64,000 nt of DNA from Sva-07 sp963793335. GTDB lineage: Bacteria > Actinomycetota > Acidimicrobiia > Acidimicrobiales > Ilumatobacteraceae. Below are positions 49,128-57,949 of the stretch, one piece after another (position 1 is the stretch's first letter; each line of letters starts with the position of its first letter). The notes beneath the pieces are model-generated. The model was not told where the DNA came from. It searched no databases and worked only from the letters and a program-made list of their open reading frames with translations. The translations under genes and the position numbers were made by a program. The stretch covers positions 1 to 64,000 of the forward strand of contig CAWBZS010000027.1 of assembly GCA_963793335.1 (NCBI GenBank), in the 5' to 3' direction.

Positions 49128-49855
49128 CCGACCTCCGTCGTGCGGCCGTCGAGCATCGTCACGATCCGGTCGGCTCGCTCGGCAAGGTGCTCGTCGTGGG
49201 TCACGACCACGACGGTCGTCCCCTGCCGACTCAGGTCCGCGAGCAGATCGAAGACGAGCGCACCCGACTCCTGGTCCAGGCTTCCGGTCGGCTCATCGGC
49301 GACCACGAAGCGTGGCTGATTGACGAGGGCGCGGGCGACGGCGACACGCTGCTGCTCCCCGCCGCTCAACTGGGTGGGCAACCGCGTTGCCTTGGGAGCC
49401 AACCCGACCGCCCCGAGCGTTTCGGTTGCACGCCGGCGCCGATCCCGCCGCGATGTCGCCGGGTCGGCGAGCTTGACCGCGAGCTCCACGTTCTCGCGAG
49501 CGTCGAGCGTGGGCAACAGGTGAAAGTTCTGAAACACGATCCCGACGTGCTTGCCCCGCCATCGAGCAAGCCGGTCGTCGGACAGCTGGTCGATGCGAAC
49601 GCCGTCGACGACGAGCGAGCCGGCGGTCGGACGGTCGATCCCGGCAAGGATCGCGCCGAGCGTCGACTTCCCCGACCCGGACGGTCCGACGATGGCGACG
49701 AGTTCGCCCCTTCTGATCGAGAGATCAACGCGGTCGATGCCGAGTTGCGCCGTCGCCCCCTTGCCCCACCGGCGGGTGAGGTCGGTTCCGACGACGAGTG
49801 GTGGCGCCACCGGCCGAGCGATCGAAGGTGGCGGAGCGGTCAGCGTCGATTCCAT
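49124..49855 (-). CDS. ABC transporter ATPase (LolD/MacB type)
   Basis: A 243-residue ATPase. Walker A is VGPSGSGKSTLGAIL, the Q-loop FQNFHLLP, the signature LSGGEQQRVAVARAL, Walker B FVVADEPTGSLD, and the switch His is in VVVVTHDEHL. It powers the FtsX-type permease encoded next. The ATG at 49855 (MESTLTAPPP) is chosen; the open frame runs further upstream only because it passes through a palindromic repeat. Confidence 0.95.
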   Translation of the reverse strand: MESTLTAPPPSIARPVAPPLVVGTDLTRRWGKGATAQLGIDRVDLSIRRGELVAIVGPSGSGKSTLGAILAGIDRPTAGSLVVDGVRIDQLSDDRLARWRGKHVGIVFQNFHLLPTLDARENVELAVKLADPATSRRDRRRRATETLGAVGLAPKATRLPTQLSGGEQQRVAVARALVNQPRFVVADEPTGSLDQESGALVFDLLADLSRQGTTVVVVTHDEHLAERADRIVTMLDGRTTEVG

Positions 49856-49936
49856 GCACTCGATCGTGCGCCCGACACGGTTGCCGTTGCCATGGAGCTC
49901 CCCGGTGAATCGATGGTGGGGTTCTCCCCACCCACG

Positions 49937-49977
49937 CGATGAGTCTTCGCGCGGACGGGTCGCGCCGAAACTCATCG
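49937..49977. repeat. Palindromic repeat family P41, copy 4
   Basis: A 41 bp palindrome, CGATGAGTCTTCGCGCGGAC to CGAAACTCATCG, 81 bases upstream of the ABC ATPase start. It forms a pair with copy 5, 21 bases away. Confidence 0.92.
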
Positions 49978-49998
49978 CTCACCCCCACCCCACCCCCG

Positions 49999-50039
49999 CG
50001 ATGAGTCTTCGCGCGGACAGGTCGCGCGAAGACTCATCG
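49999..50039. repeat. Palindromic repeat family P41, copy 5
   Basis: The most symmetric copy: CGATGAGTCTTCGCGCG pairs fully with CGCGCGAAGACTCATCG around GACAGGT. Preceded by CACCCCACCCC. It lies 42 bases before the photolyase-like start. Confidence 0.92.
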
Positions 50040-50081
50040 CGTGGATGATCTGAGCGGCGCCGGGCGTAGGTTCGATGCACG

Positions 50082-51311
50082 ATGACGCTGCTGACGAACC
50101 CCACCCCAGACGACGTCGATGGCTGGGTCGGCCACCACCTGCTCGACCTGTCGTGCGACTCGGAGGTCCAACGCTCGGGCCGGTTCGACGGGACGCAGGC
50201 CGCGGCCGATGCCGCCCTGACCGCGCTCGACATCTCGGGCTACGCGCGCCGACGCAACGAGGTACTCCCCGCGTCGCAACGCGGCGCGTCAGGACTGTCG
50301 CCGTACATCCGCCACGGGTTCCTGTCGTTGCCGCAGGTGTCCGCCGCAATGGCGAGCGCGCCGAGCAAGGATCGCCAGAAGTTCCGCGATGAGCTGTTGT
50401 GGCAGGAGTACGCCCGCCACGTGTACGCCCGAATCGGCGAGCGCACACAGCGCAGCCTGCGCTTCGAGCCCGCCGTCGACCAGCTGGCGCCGTCGCCCGA
50501 CGATGGGTGGGATCGCTCGATGGCGTGCATCGACACAACGCTCACCGAACTCGAGACCGACGGTTGGCTCGTCAACCAGACCCGGATGTGGTTGGCGTCG
50601 CAGTGGACCGTCCGCCACGGCCTCGACTGGCGAGGCGGCGAGGACCGGTTCTTCGCTCAGCTGCTCGACGGGTCTCGGGCCGCCAACCGCTTGGGCTGGC
50701 AGTGGACGATCGGCGCCGGCACGGGCAAGCCGTACGGGTTCAGCCGGTGGCAGGTCGAGAAGCGGGCGCCCGAGCTGTGTCTCGGGTGCGCCCATCGAAG
50801 CGACTGTCCCATCGAGGGCTGGCCGGCCGATCGCGAGCTCACCGCCGTCGATGCCGACGACAGGCTCGGCCGCGATCCCGATCCTGAGCGCACCGCCGGC
50901 CCCGTCGAGGTCGAGTACCGCGGGCTTGTCGATGCGGTGTGGCTGACCGCCGAGAGTCTCGGTGACGGCGACCCAGCGCTCGCTGCCCATCCGTCATTGC
51001 CGGTCGTGTTCGTATTCGACGAACCGCTGCTGCAGGGCCTCCGGCTGGCGTCGAAGCGGCTGGTGTTCCTCGCCGAGCGCCTCGCGGAACTGGCGACGAC
51101 GCGCGACGTCGAGATCCATCTGGGCGATCCCGAGGTCGTGCTCGACGGTCGTGCACTGGCCACGACGTTCACGCCGGTTCCGAAGGCCCGCCGACTACGG
51201 TCCGCGATCGGCATCGCCGAACTGCACCCGTGGCCCTGGCTCGTCCGCCCCAACGCGGGTCCCGTGCAGAGCTTCTCGGCGTGGCGTCGAGGTCGCCGAA
51301 CGCCACACTGA
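50082..51311 (+). CDS. Photolyase/cryptochrome-like protein with swapped domain order
   Basis: A 409-residue protein. The FAD-binding domain comes first (residues 30-225): ASGLSPYIRHGFLS, ELLWQEYARHVYAR, GWLVNQTRMWLASQW and NRLGWQWTIGAGTGK match photolyase motifs. A Cys cluster follows at residues 233, 236 and 242 (CLGCAHRSDC). The last 130 residues (VVFVFDEPLLQGLRLASKRL, then LAERLAELA and HLGDPEVVL) look like the Rossmann antenna domain that normally forms the N-terminus. It may repair DNA or sense light; the cofactor and cluster cannot be proven from sequence. Confidence 0.85.
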   Translation: MTLLTNPTPDDVDGWVGHHLLDLSCDSEVQRSGRFDGTQAAADAALTALDISGYARRRNEVLPASQRGASGLSPYIRHGFLSLPQVSAAMASAPSKDRQKFRDELLWQEYARHVYARIGERTQRSLRFEPAVDQLAPSPDDGWDRSMACIDTTLTELETDGWLVNQTRMWLASQWTVRHGLDWRGGEDRFFAQLLDGSRAANRLGWQWTIGAGTGKPYGFSRWQVEKRAPELCLGCAHRSDCPIEGWPADRELTAVDADDRLGRDPDPERTAGPVEVEYRGLVDAVWLTAESLGDGDPALAAHPSLPVVFVFDEPLLQGLRLASKRLVFLAERLAELATTRDVEIHLGDPEVVLDGRALATTFTPVPKARRLRSAIGIAELHPWPWLVRPNAGPVQSFSAWRRGRRTPH

Positions 51312-51316
51312 ATCCC

Positions 51317-51814
51317 ATGACCCGGCTGTTCGTTGCCATCTGGCCACCCGAGACGGTGTTGGAGCAACTGGCCGACATCGAGCGCCCGAAGGATCAAGGC
51401 GTCAAGTGGGTGCCCCAGGAGAACCTGCACATCACGCTGCGGTTCCTCGGCGACGCAGACATCGACGAGGTCTCGGACCGACTCGACGACGTGCTCCTTC
51501 CGGCCGCGACGGCGGTGCTGGGGCCGGCATTCGATCTGCTCGGTGAGCGATCATTGGTCACGCCCGTGGCAGGTGTCGATGATTTGGCCGCCGTGGTTCA
51601 GCGGGCGGTGCGGGGGCTCGGGACCGAGCGTGAGCGCCCCCGGTTCCAGGGCCACGTGACAGTTGCCCGACTCGGCCGCAACGCCAGGCCCCGACGGAGC
51701 GCAGGCCGCCGATTCGACGCCACCTTCGACGTCGACGAGGTCGCGCTGGTGGCGAGCACGCTGCATGACACCGGCGCCGTCTACGAAACGGTTGACACCT
51801 GGCCGACGCGCTGA
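51317..51814 (+). CDS. thpR: RNA 2',3'-cyclic phosphodiesterase
   Basis: A 165-residue 2H phosphoesterase. Both catalytic HxT motifs are present: ENLHITLRFLGD and QGHVTVARLGR. It starts RLFVAIWPPE, typical of ThpR/LigT. The ATG at 51317 lies 5 bases after the photolyase-like stop. It opens 2',3'-cyclic phosphates on RNA; the physiological substrate is not known. Confidence 0.93.
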   Translation: MTRLFVAIWPPETVLEQLADIERPKDQGVKWVPQENLHITLRFLGDADIDEVSDRLDDVLLPAATAVLGPAFDLLGERSLVTPVAGVDDLAAVVQRAVRGLGTERERPRFQGHVTVARLGRNARPRRSAGRRFDATFDVDEVALVASTLHDTGAVYETVDTWPTR

Positions 51815-51830
51815 CTGCCAGGCTGTGGCG

Positions 51831-52220
51831 ATGAGCCGTGAGCGCATCTCCCAGGGCAGCGACTTCGAGCGACTGGTCGGGTACTCCCGTGCCGTCGTCG
51901 ACGGACGCTGGGTCTTCGTCGCCGGCACGACCGGTTTCGACTACACCGACATGACGATCTCCGACGACATCGTCGAGCAGGTCGACCAGACGCTGCGCAA
52001 CATCGACGATGCGCTCGCTCGAGCCGGATCATGCGCCGACGACGTCGTGCGGGTGCGCTACATGCTCCCCGACGCCGCCGACTTCGAAGCCTGCTGGCCG
52101 TCGCTGCGCGCCTACTTCGGTGAGGCAGCCCCGGCAGCAACGATGACCGTGGTCGGGCTGGCCGATCCGCGCATGCGCATCGAGATCGAGGTCACCGCGC
52201 TGCGACCGGAGCCTGGCTGA
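51831..52220 (+). CDS. RidA/YjgF-family protein
   Basis: A 129-residue member of the Rid family. GRWVFVAGTTGFDY, ALARAGSCADDVVRVRYML and AATMTVVGLADPRMRIEIEV match the family fold, and the Arg that binds the imine product is in the last segment. RidA hydrolyses reactive enamines and imines from PLP enzymes; a threonine deaminase gene lies 8 kb upstream. It follows thpR by 16 bases. Confidence 0.92.
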   Translation: MSRERISQGSDFERLVGYSRAVVDGRWVFVAGTTGFDYTDMTISDDIVEQVDQTLRNIDDALARAGSCADDVVRVRYMLPDAADFEACWPSLRAYFGEAAPAATMTVVGLADPRMRIEIEVTALRPEPG

Positions 52221-52304
52221 CCCGATCGAACAACCGCACGCCGATCCGATCCCTCCGATCCGTCCAGTCCTGATGGGTGGAACCGCGGCGCCTAGCGTGA
52301 TCGC

Positions 52305-54038
52305 ATGTACGACCTCGTCATCCGCAACGGCACGATCGTCGACGGCACCGGCGGAGAGCCGTTCGTTGCCGACGTCGCGATCACCGGCGATCGCATCGCC
52401 GCGATCGGCTCCGACCTCGGTGGAGCAACCCGTGAAATCGACGCCACCGGTCGGATCGTCACCCCGGGCTTCGTCGACATCCACACCCACTACGACGGCC
52501 AGGCGACGTGGGACGCCGAGCTCGCGCCGTCCACCCCGCACGGGGTGACGACGGTCGTCTTCGGCAACTGCGGCGTCGGCTTCGCACCGGTCCGGCCCGG
52601 CAAGGAACAGTTCCTGATCGAGCTGATGGAGGGTGTCGAGGACATCCCGGGCGCTGCGCTGACCGAGGGCATGTCGTGGGGGTGGGAGAGCTTCGGCGAG
52701 TACCTCGACGCGCTCGACGCAGGCCAGTACGCCGCCGACATCGGCGCAATGATCGCCCATGGCCCGGTGCGTGCGTACGTGATGGGCGACCGAGGGGCGA
52801 ACAACGAGCCGGCCACCGCCGAGGAGATCGACGCAATGGCCGAGATCGTCGCCGACGCGATCACGGCCGGCGCCCGTGGCTTCTCGACGAGCCGCACCCT
52901 CGGCCACCGGTCACTTTCGGGCGAGCCGGTGCCGGGCACCTACGCGCCGGAGGAGGAACTGTTCGCGATCGGCCGTGCGGTCAAGGCGGCCGGCAAGGGT
53001 CTGTTCGAAGTCGCTCCGTCGGGCGTGATCCCGACCGAGGACCACATCTCGCCCGACCTCGAGGTCGACTGGATGTGTCGCCTCGCCGAGGAGGCCGGCG
53101 TGCCGGTCACGTTCCTGATGCTGCAGACCGACGTCGCCCCCGACGACTACCGCAAACACCTCGAACTGGTCGGCCGGGTCCGCGATCAGGGTCACTCGGT
53201 CACCGCGCAGGTCGCGGGTCGGCCGTTCGGTGTGCTGCTCGGGCTGACCGCACGTCATCCGTTCATGGTGTGTCCGAGCTACGCCCCGCTGATGGAGGTC
53301 ACGTTGGCCGAGCGGGTCGAAGCAATGCGTGAACCCGAGCTCCGGGAGACGCTCGTCGACGAGTACAAGACGATGATCGAGGTGCTGCGCTCCGAGCAAC
53401 CGCTGCTCGCCAAGGCGATGGAGAACTTCGAGCGAACGTACCCCCTCGGCGACCCGGTGAACTACGAACCGACCGATGCCGACTCGATCGCCGGGATGGC
53501 GGCGGCGACCGATCGCGATGCGGTCGAGGTGTACTACGACGCCCTGCTCGAACGCGACGGTCGTGCGATCGTGCTCAACACGCTGCTCGGCTACACCGAC
53601 GGCGACGGCGACGCGCTCTACGAGATGCTGTCGAGTGACCATGCGGTGATCGGCCTCGCCGACGGTGGTGCCCACTGCAACCTGATCTGCGATGCCTCGA
53701 CGCCGACGTGGATGCTCACCCACTGGTGCCGCGACCGCAACGGCGCTCAGCTCGCGCTGCCCGAGGTGATCCGCAAGATGACGGCGGAGACCGCGGCGCT
53801 CTTCGGCTTCGAGGATCGTGGCCGGCTCGAGGTCGGCCTGCGTGCGGACATCAACGTGATCGACCATGCACACCTGACGCTCCGGGCGCCGCGCATGGTC
53901 GCCGACCTCCCGGCTGGCGGCACGCGCTTCCTCCAGGACGCCGAGGGCTACGACTACACGATCGTCGCTGGCCAGATCACCCGCGATCACGACGAGTTCA
54001 CCGGCGCCACCCCCGGCCGACTCGTCCGCCTCGCCTGA
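52305..54038 (+). CDS. N-acyl-D-amino-acid deacylase-type amidohydrolase
   Basis: A 577-residue member of the amidohydrolase 3 / D-aminoacylase group. VTPGFVDIHTHYDGQATWD has the first metal-binding HxH, TTVVFGNCGVGFAPVRPG carries the Cys ligand, and GLADGGAHCNLICDASTPTW the late Asp region. It should deacylate N-acyl-D-amino acids or a related amide; the exact substrate is uncertain. GNCG and the late ADGGAH motif favour D-aminoacylase over dihydropyrimidinase. Followed by two hairpin-like repeats. Confidence 0.9.
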   Translation: MYDLVIRNGTIVDGTGGEPFVADVAITGDRIAAIGSDLGGATREIDATGRIVTPGFVDIHTHYDGQATWDAELAPSTPHGVTTVVFGNCGVGFAPVRPGKEQFLIELMEGVEDIPGAALTEGMSWGWESFGEYLDALDAGQYAADIGAMIAHGPVRAYVMGDRGANNEPATAEEIDAMAEIVADAITAGARGFSTSRTLGHRSLSGEPVPGTYAPEEELFAIGRAVKAAGKGLFEVAPSGVIPTEDHISPDLEVDWMCRLAEEAGVPVTFLMLQTDVAPDDYRKHLELVGRVRDQGHSVTAQVAGRPFGVLLGLTARHPFMVCPSYAPLMEVTLAERVEAMREPELRETLVDEYKTMIEVLRSEQPLLAKAMENFERTYPLGDPVNYEPTDADSIAGMAAATDRDAVEVYYDALLERDGRAIVLNTLLGYTDGDGDALYEMLSSDHAVIGLADGGAHCNLICDASTPTWMLTHWCRDRNGAQLALPEVIRKMTAETAALFGFEDRGRLEVGLRADINVIDHAHLTLRAPRMVADLPAGGTRFLQDAEGYDYTIVAGQITRDHDEFTGATPGRLVRLA

Positions 54039-54050
54039 CCCAGGGTCGAG

Positions 54051-54106
54051 CAGGACAACACAGGTCTGACCCAGTTGTCCGAGCAGGGACAACACGGGTC
54101 TGACCC
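54051..54106. repeat. Two copies of a 22-23 bp direct repeat with inner palindrome
   Basis: CAGGACAACAC + AGGTCTGACCC at 54051-54072 and CAGGGACAACAC + GGGTCTGACCC at 54084-54106. The second copy contains the perfect palindrome GGGTC-T-GACCC and an outer GGGAC/GTCCC pair. It may be a transcript end or repeat element between the amidohydrolase and synthetase genes. Confidence 0.75.
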
Positions 54107-54184
54107 GCGATGTCCCTGATGTCGTCCGGCCGTCTCGTCCGGCCGCCTCGTTCCGCCGACCCGACCCCGTGCTACGACTTCCCC

Positions 54185-55753
54185 ATGGGGGATCTACTCA
54201 CGGCACTCGCTGCCGCACAACCGGACAAGCCAGCGATCATCGACGACCGGACGGGGGTGACCGGAACCGACGATGTACGCACCTGCACCTACGCCGAGTT
54301 CGAGGACCGAGCGAATCAACTCGCGCACGTGCTCGACCGCCTCGGGGTCGGACCCGACCACAAGGTCGTGTGGTGCGGGCAGAATTCGACCGGCATCTTG
54401 GAGCTGACCAGCGCGTCCCGCAAGATCGGCTCGACTGCCGTTCCATTGAACTACCGGCTCTCCGACGAGGAGGCCGCCTACGTGATCGACCACTGCGACG
54501 CGTCGACGTTGTACATCGACGCTGAGTTCGCCGACCTCGTGCGCCGGATCCGCAGCGAGATCCCGAAGGTCACGAACGTGCTGGTCTTCGACGGAACTGC
54601 ACCGGAGGGAACCACCGCGGTCGACCCACTGATCACCGAGGCATCGACGACCACGTTCGAACGCCCTGACATCGACGCGGGTGGCGCGACGATGACCTAC
54701 ACCTCTGGCACGACCGGCAAACCGAAGGGCGCGTACCGCCGCACCGCCGCCGATCCGCGAGCCGGCGCCGCGCTGATGCAGCTCATCGGCTACCGACCCG
54801 ACGACATCTATCTCACCACCGGGCCGCTGTATCACTCGGGCCCCGGCGGGTTCGCGGCGAGCGCGATCGCGATGGGGCAGACCGTCGTGCTGCAACGCAA
54901 GTTCGACCCGGTCGACTGGTTGCGCATCCTGCAACTCCATCGGCCGACGTCGACGTTCTCGGCACCGACGCCGATCCGCATGATCTGCAACCTGCCGGAC
55001 GAGGTGAAGGCCCGCTACGACCGTTCGTCGATGCGAGTGATGATCGCCAACGCGGCCCCGTGGAGCTTCGCCCTCAAGCAGCAGTACGTCGCGGACTTCC
55101 CACCCGAATCGCTGTTCGAGATCTACGGCTCGACCGAGCTCGGTGTCAACACAGTGCTGCGGCCCGAGGACCAGATGCGCAAGCCCGGCTCGTGCGGCAA
55201 GGAAGCCCCGATGGTCGAAATCCGGCTGTACGACGAGTTGGGCAGCATCGTCGAGGGCACCGGACCCGACGCCACCGGCGAGGTGTTCGTCCGCTCGACG
55301 GCGGTGTTCGCCGACTACTACAAACAGCGCGACAAGTTCGAAGAAGACCATCGTGACGGCTTCCAGACCGTCGGCGACATCGCCTACCGCGACGACGAGG
55401 GCTTCCTCTACATCTGCGACCGCAAGAAGGACATGATCATCTCGGGTGGGATGAACATCTACCCGGCCGAGATCGAAGCGGCGCTCGAGTCGCACCCCGA
55501 CATCTACGAAGCGGCGGTGTTCGGCATCCCGAGCGACGACTGGGGCGAACTCGTCCACGCCGTCGTGGTGAAACGACCCGGATCCGATCTCGACGACGAC
55601 GGCGTGAAGGCTCACGCACGCGAGCACCTGGCGAGCTACAAGATCCCGCGATCGATCTCGTGGATCGACGAACTCCCGAAGACCGGCTCGGGCAAGATCC
55701 TCAAGCGCGACCTGCGCAAGCCGTACTGGGAAGGCCGCGCCAGCAACGTGTGA
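54185..55753 (+). CDS. Acyl-CoA synthetase (AMP-dependent, class I)
   Basis: A 522-residue adenylate-forming enzyme. TMTYTSGTTGKPKGAYR is the P-loop motif, FEIYGSTELGVNT the A5 motif, and LPKTGSGKILKRDLRKPYW the C-terminal catalytic Lys. DRKKDMIISGGMNIYP is the hinge. It probably activates a fatty or other organic acid to its CoA ester. The start at 54185 (MGDLLTALAAAQ) is chosen because the open frame upstream to 54110 overlaps a repeat and encodes an Arg/Pro/Ser-rich stretch unlike the family. Confidence 0.92.
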   Translation: MGDLLTALAAAQPDKPAIIDDRTGVTGTDDVRTCTYAEFEDRANQLAHVLDRLGVGPDHKVVWCGQNSTGILELTSASRKIGSTAVPLNYRLSDEEAAYVIDHCDASTLYIDAEFADLVRRIRSEIPKVTNVLVFDGTAPEGTTAVDPLITEASTTTFERPDIDAGGATMTYTSGTTGKPKGAYRRTAADPRAGAALMQLIGYRPDDIYLTTGPLYHSGPGGFAASAIAMGQTVVLQRKFDPVDWLRILQLHRPTSTFSAPTPIRMICNLPDEVKARYDRSSMRVMIANAAPWSFALKQQYVADFPPESLFEIYGSTELGVNTVLRPEDQMRKPGSCGKEAPMVEIRLYDELGSIVEGTGPDATGEVFVRSTAVFADYYKQRDKFEEDHRDGFQTVGDIAYRDDEGFLYICDRKKDMIISGGMNIYPAEIEAALESHPDIYEAAVFGIPSDDWGELVHAVVVKRPGSDLDDDGVKAHAREHLASYKIPRSISWIDELPKTGSGKILKRDLRKPYWEGRASNV

Positions 55754-55765
55754 CACCCACCCCGA

Positions 55766-55817
55766 CGTTTGCGTAACGATTTCGGTGGACCGGATCACCG
55801 AAACTGCAACGCAAACG
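55766..55817. repeat. Palindromic repeat family P52, copy 2
   Basis: 52 bp, from CGTTTGCGTAACGATTTCGG to ACTGCAACGCAAACG, 12 bases after the acyl-CoA synthetase stop. The right arm matches copies 1 and 3 closely. Confidence 0.9.
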
Positions 55818-55852
55818 GGGTGCGGAGCCGAGAACGGGGCCAGACTGGCGGC

Positions 55853-56092
55853 GTGCCGACCGACTCGCCGACGTTGCGTGACGACTGGCAGGGGAAGCCG
55901 CACCCGCGCCGACTGGCAGCGACCCATCCGCAGCGCGCCGAGATCCTGCGGCGCCACACCGAGGCCATCGAAGCACGACGTCCAACGTACGTCGAACCGA
56001 CGAGCGGGCTCAGCGTGTTCACTGCGGCGTTCCTCGCACAACGCGGCGAGTGCTGCGACAGCGGCTGCCGCCACTGCCCGTTCATCACCTGA
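55853..56092 (+). CDS. DUF5522 small protein
   Basis: A 79-residue protein starting at GTG. The C-terminal block PTYVEPTSGLSVFTAAFLAQ then RGECCDSGCRHCPF is the hallmark of the small DUF5522 family, with CCxxxCxxC cysteines that probably bind a metal or cluster. Function is unknown. It is convergent with the methyltransferase gene. Confidence 0.82.
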   Translation: MPTDSPTLRDDWQGKPHPRRLAATHPQRAEILRRHTEAIEARRPTYVEPTSGLSVFTAAFLAQRGECCDSGCRHCPFIT

Positions 56093-56110
56093 CTGCGTTC
56101 GCCGACCGCC

Positions 56111-56878
56111 TCACCTGCGGGCGCGGATGATCAGACAGAAGGGCACGATGCGAGTATCGGCGACTTCCGGGTGGGCGGCAGCGGTCGCTTCATCGGCGAA
56201 CGGTTCGGCGACGTGCTCGATTGTGAACCCGGAGGCGATCACCAGGTTGATCCAGCTCGACACCGTTCGTCGGCTCCACGTGATCGTGAACGGTTCGTGC
56301 CGCTCGCGCATCTCCTCCGGGGCGGATCCGAAGCTCCACCGGTCGACCATCTGCCCCTCGTCGAAGTAGCCGCCGATCGCCAGCATCGAGCGCGCGCCGG
56401 CTTCATCGTCGATCCACTGCCGCCGAGGCAGTGCGTTGGCCGGGTGTGTGATCGAGAACTGCAACCATCCACCTGGGCGCACCACCCGGGCGACCTCGGC
56501 GAGCGCAGCGGCCGGGTCGGGCATGTCCATGACGCTCATGAACGCCGTCGCGGCATCGAAGGTGTCGTTCGCGAAGGGCGTGAAGGTGCCGTCGGCGAGC
56601 ACGTAATCGATCGACGGATCGGCGTCGCGAGCCGCCCGAAGGAACACGGCGGAGACGTCGAGTGCGGTCACGCGGGCGCCGCGTTGGTGCAGCAAGCGAG
56701 TGTTGTTCCCCTCGCCGCACCCGATGTCGAGCACCTGCAACCCGTCGATGGGCGGCAGCACCTCCAGGAACCCAGGGGTGTTGACCAGGTCACGGTAGCG
56801 GTCTGCGCCGGCCCGGCTCATCTCGATCCACGCGGGCGCGTTGGCATTCCACTCGGCCCCGGCGTGCTGCTCCCCCAC
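56111..56878 (-). CDS. Class I SAM-dependent methyltransferase
   Basis: A 255-residue enzyme of the Methyltransf_11 type. The SAM loop is LQVLDIGCGEGNNTRLL, the acidic ribose contact is in VTALDVSAVFL, and VVRPGGWLQFSITHP is the post-III motif. A small molecule is the likely substrate; nothing nearby fixes it. The start at 56878 (MGEQHAGAEW) follows the VOC gene by about 25 bases. Confidence 0.9.
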   Translation of the reverse strand: MGEQHAGAEWNANAPAWIEMSRAGADRYRDLVNTPGFLEVLPPIDGLQVLDIGCGEGNNTRLLHQRGARVTALDVSAVFLRAARDADPSIDYVLADGTFTPFANDTFDAATAFMSVMDMPDPAAALAEVARVVRPGGWLQFSITHPANALPRRQWIDDEAGARSMLAIGGYFDEGQMVDRWSFGSAPEEMRERHEPFTITWSRRTVSSWINLVIASGFTIEHVAEPFADEATAAAHPEVADTRIVPFCLIIRARR

Positions 56879-56904
56879 CCCGCCAGTGTGCCACCCGAGG
56901 TGGG

Positions 56905-57309
56905 TCAGTGGAGGCAGAATTCGTTGCCCTCTGGGTCGAGCAGCGTGATCCAGTGGCCCTCTGGTTCGTCGAACTCGCCGACGAGGGTCGCTCCGAGCTC
57001 CACCAGCTCGGCGGCCCGGGCATGGAGCTCGGTCGGGTCGACGTGGACGTCGAGGTGCATCCGGTTCTTCGCCGTCTTGGCCTCCGGCACCTTCAGGAAG
57101 AACACCCGCGGCCCGATCGCATCCGGGTCGACGATCGCGAACGCTCGATCGGGGTCCGACTGATCGATGCCGAACGCGGTGAGCGCTGCCTCCCAGGTGT
57201 CGAAACCTGGTGGCGGTGGCTGCTCGACGTAACCGAGCACCTCACACCAGAACTCGGCCAGCTTGCGCGGACCGGCAGCGTCGACGGTGATCTGGATCGC
57301 TCGTGCCAT
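56905..57309 (-). CDS. VOC-family (glyoxalase-like) protein
   Basis: A 134-residue single-domain vicinal-oxygen-chelate protein. RAIQITVDAAGPRKLAEFWC starts the first half-module, and NRMHLDVHVD and WITLLDPEGNEFCLH give the metal-site His/Glu pattern of the second. The actinobacterial glyoxalase_6 subgroup fits best. It may act on a small molecule or bind an antibiotic. The ATG at 57309 is preferred because the upstream extension is not conserved-looking. Confidence 0.9.
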   Translation of the reverse strand: MARAIQITVDAAGPRKLAEFWCEVLGYVEQPPPPGFDTWEAALTAFGIDQSDPDRAFAIVDPDAIGPRVFFLKVPEAKTAKNRMHLDVHVDPTELHARAAELVELGATLVGEFDEPEGHWITLLDPEGNEFCLH

Positions 57310-57416
57310 CACCCCATCTTCCACCAGAGGCCGATGCCGCGCAACGAGGACGATGACGATCGTGTTGCCAGTCGACGGGGACGTTCCCTCGACCGCGCGA
57401 ACCGCGTAGGTTCGAG

Positions 57417-57836
57417 GTGATGACATCACGTGCGAACTCCGTCGTCGAGTTTGTCCTGGCGTCGCCGCTGCACCGCCTGATGTCCACCAGATTGGCGTTG
57501 ATCCGCTACCAGGGCGATCGGACGAGCACCGAGTACACCCTGCCCGTGCAGTACGCCGACACCCACCATGGCATCGTCGTGCTGGTCGGCGATGCCGAGA
57601 CCAAGACCTGGTGGCGGAACTTCACCACGATGGGCCAGGCCCAGGTGCTGCTCGCCGGAACTTGGGTGCCGATGACCGCACACGCACTCCTCGGAGGCGA
57701 GGACCCCGAGGCGGTCACTCCCCTGCTGCGGTCCTACGCCGCTCGATTTCCGAAGGTCGTCAACTCGCTCGACGGCGACACGCTCGACGAACGCGTCGCG
57801 CAGGCGGTCGTCGTCTGGTTCCGCCCCGCAGCGTGA
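57417..57836 (+). CDS. Deazaflavin-dependent nitroreductase-like protein (split barrel)
   Basis: A 139-residue protein of the FDOR/Ddn-like PNPOx split-barrel fold. LIRYQGDRTSTEYTLPVQYA and IVVLVGDAETKTWWRNFTT match actinobacterial F420-dependent nitroreductase-family proteins, which read a Trp-Trp-x-Asn segment in the cofactor site. The cofactor (F420 or flavin) is inferred from the family. It starts at GTG 57417 or ATG 57420. Confidence 0.82.
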   Translation: MMTSRANSVVEFVLASPLHRLMSTRLALIRYQGDRTSTEYTLPVQYADTHHGIVVLVGDAETKTWWRNFTTMGQAQVLLAGTWVPMTAHALLGGEDPEAVTPLLRSYAARFPKVVNSLDGDTLDERVAQAVVVWFRPAA

Positions 57837-57915
57837 ACGACTGACCGGTCCCAACCCTCATCTCGGCGAGTTCACCGTCCAGCACGTGCCCCTTTGTGTC
57901 CATGATCGGTGAGAC

Positions 57916-57949
57916 AACTCTGTGACACCCCCTCTCTACTGTTGGAGGC
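57916..57949 (+). promoter_or_regulatory. Conserved leader of DUF222/HNH gene, copy 2
   Basis: Matches the leader at 4283-4316 in 31 of 34 bases, with AACTCTGTGACACCCCCTCT identical and changes only near the TACTGT box and just before the start. See the first copy for interpretation. Confidence 0.6.

Noticed and set aside
49856..49975. A 40-residue N-terminal extension of the ABC ATPase
   Set aside because: The extension is encoded by a palindromic repeat and flank, is Arg/Ser/Gly-rich, and homologues start near MESTLTA.
54110..54184. Longer start for the acyl-CoA synthetase at 54110
   Set aside because: It adds 25 residues rich in Arg, Pro and Ser directly after a repeat; the family begins near MGDLLTAL.
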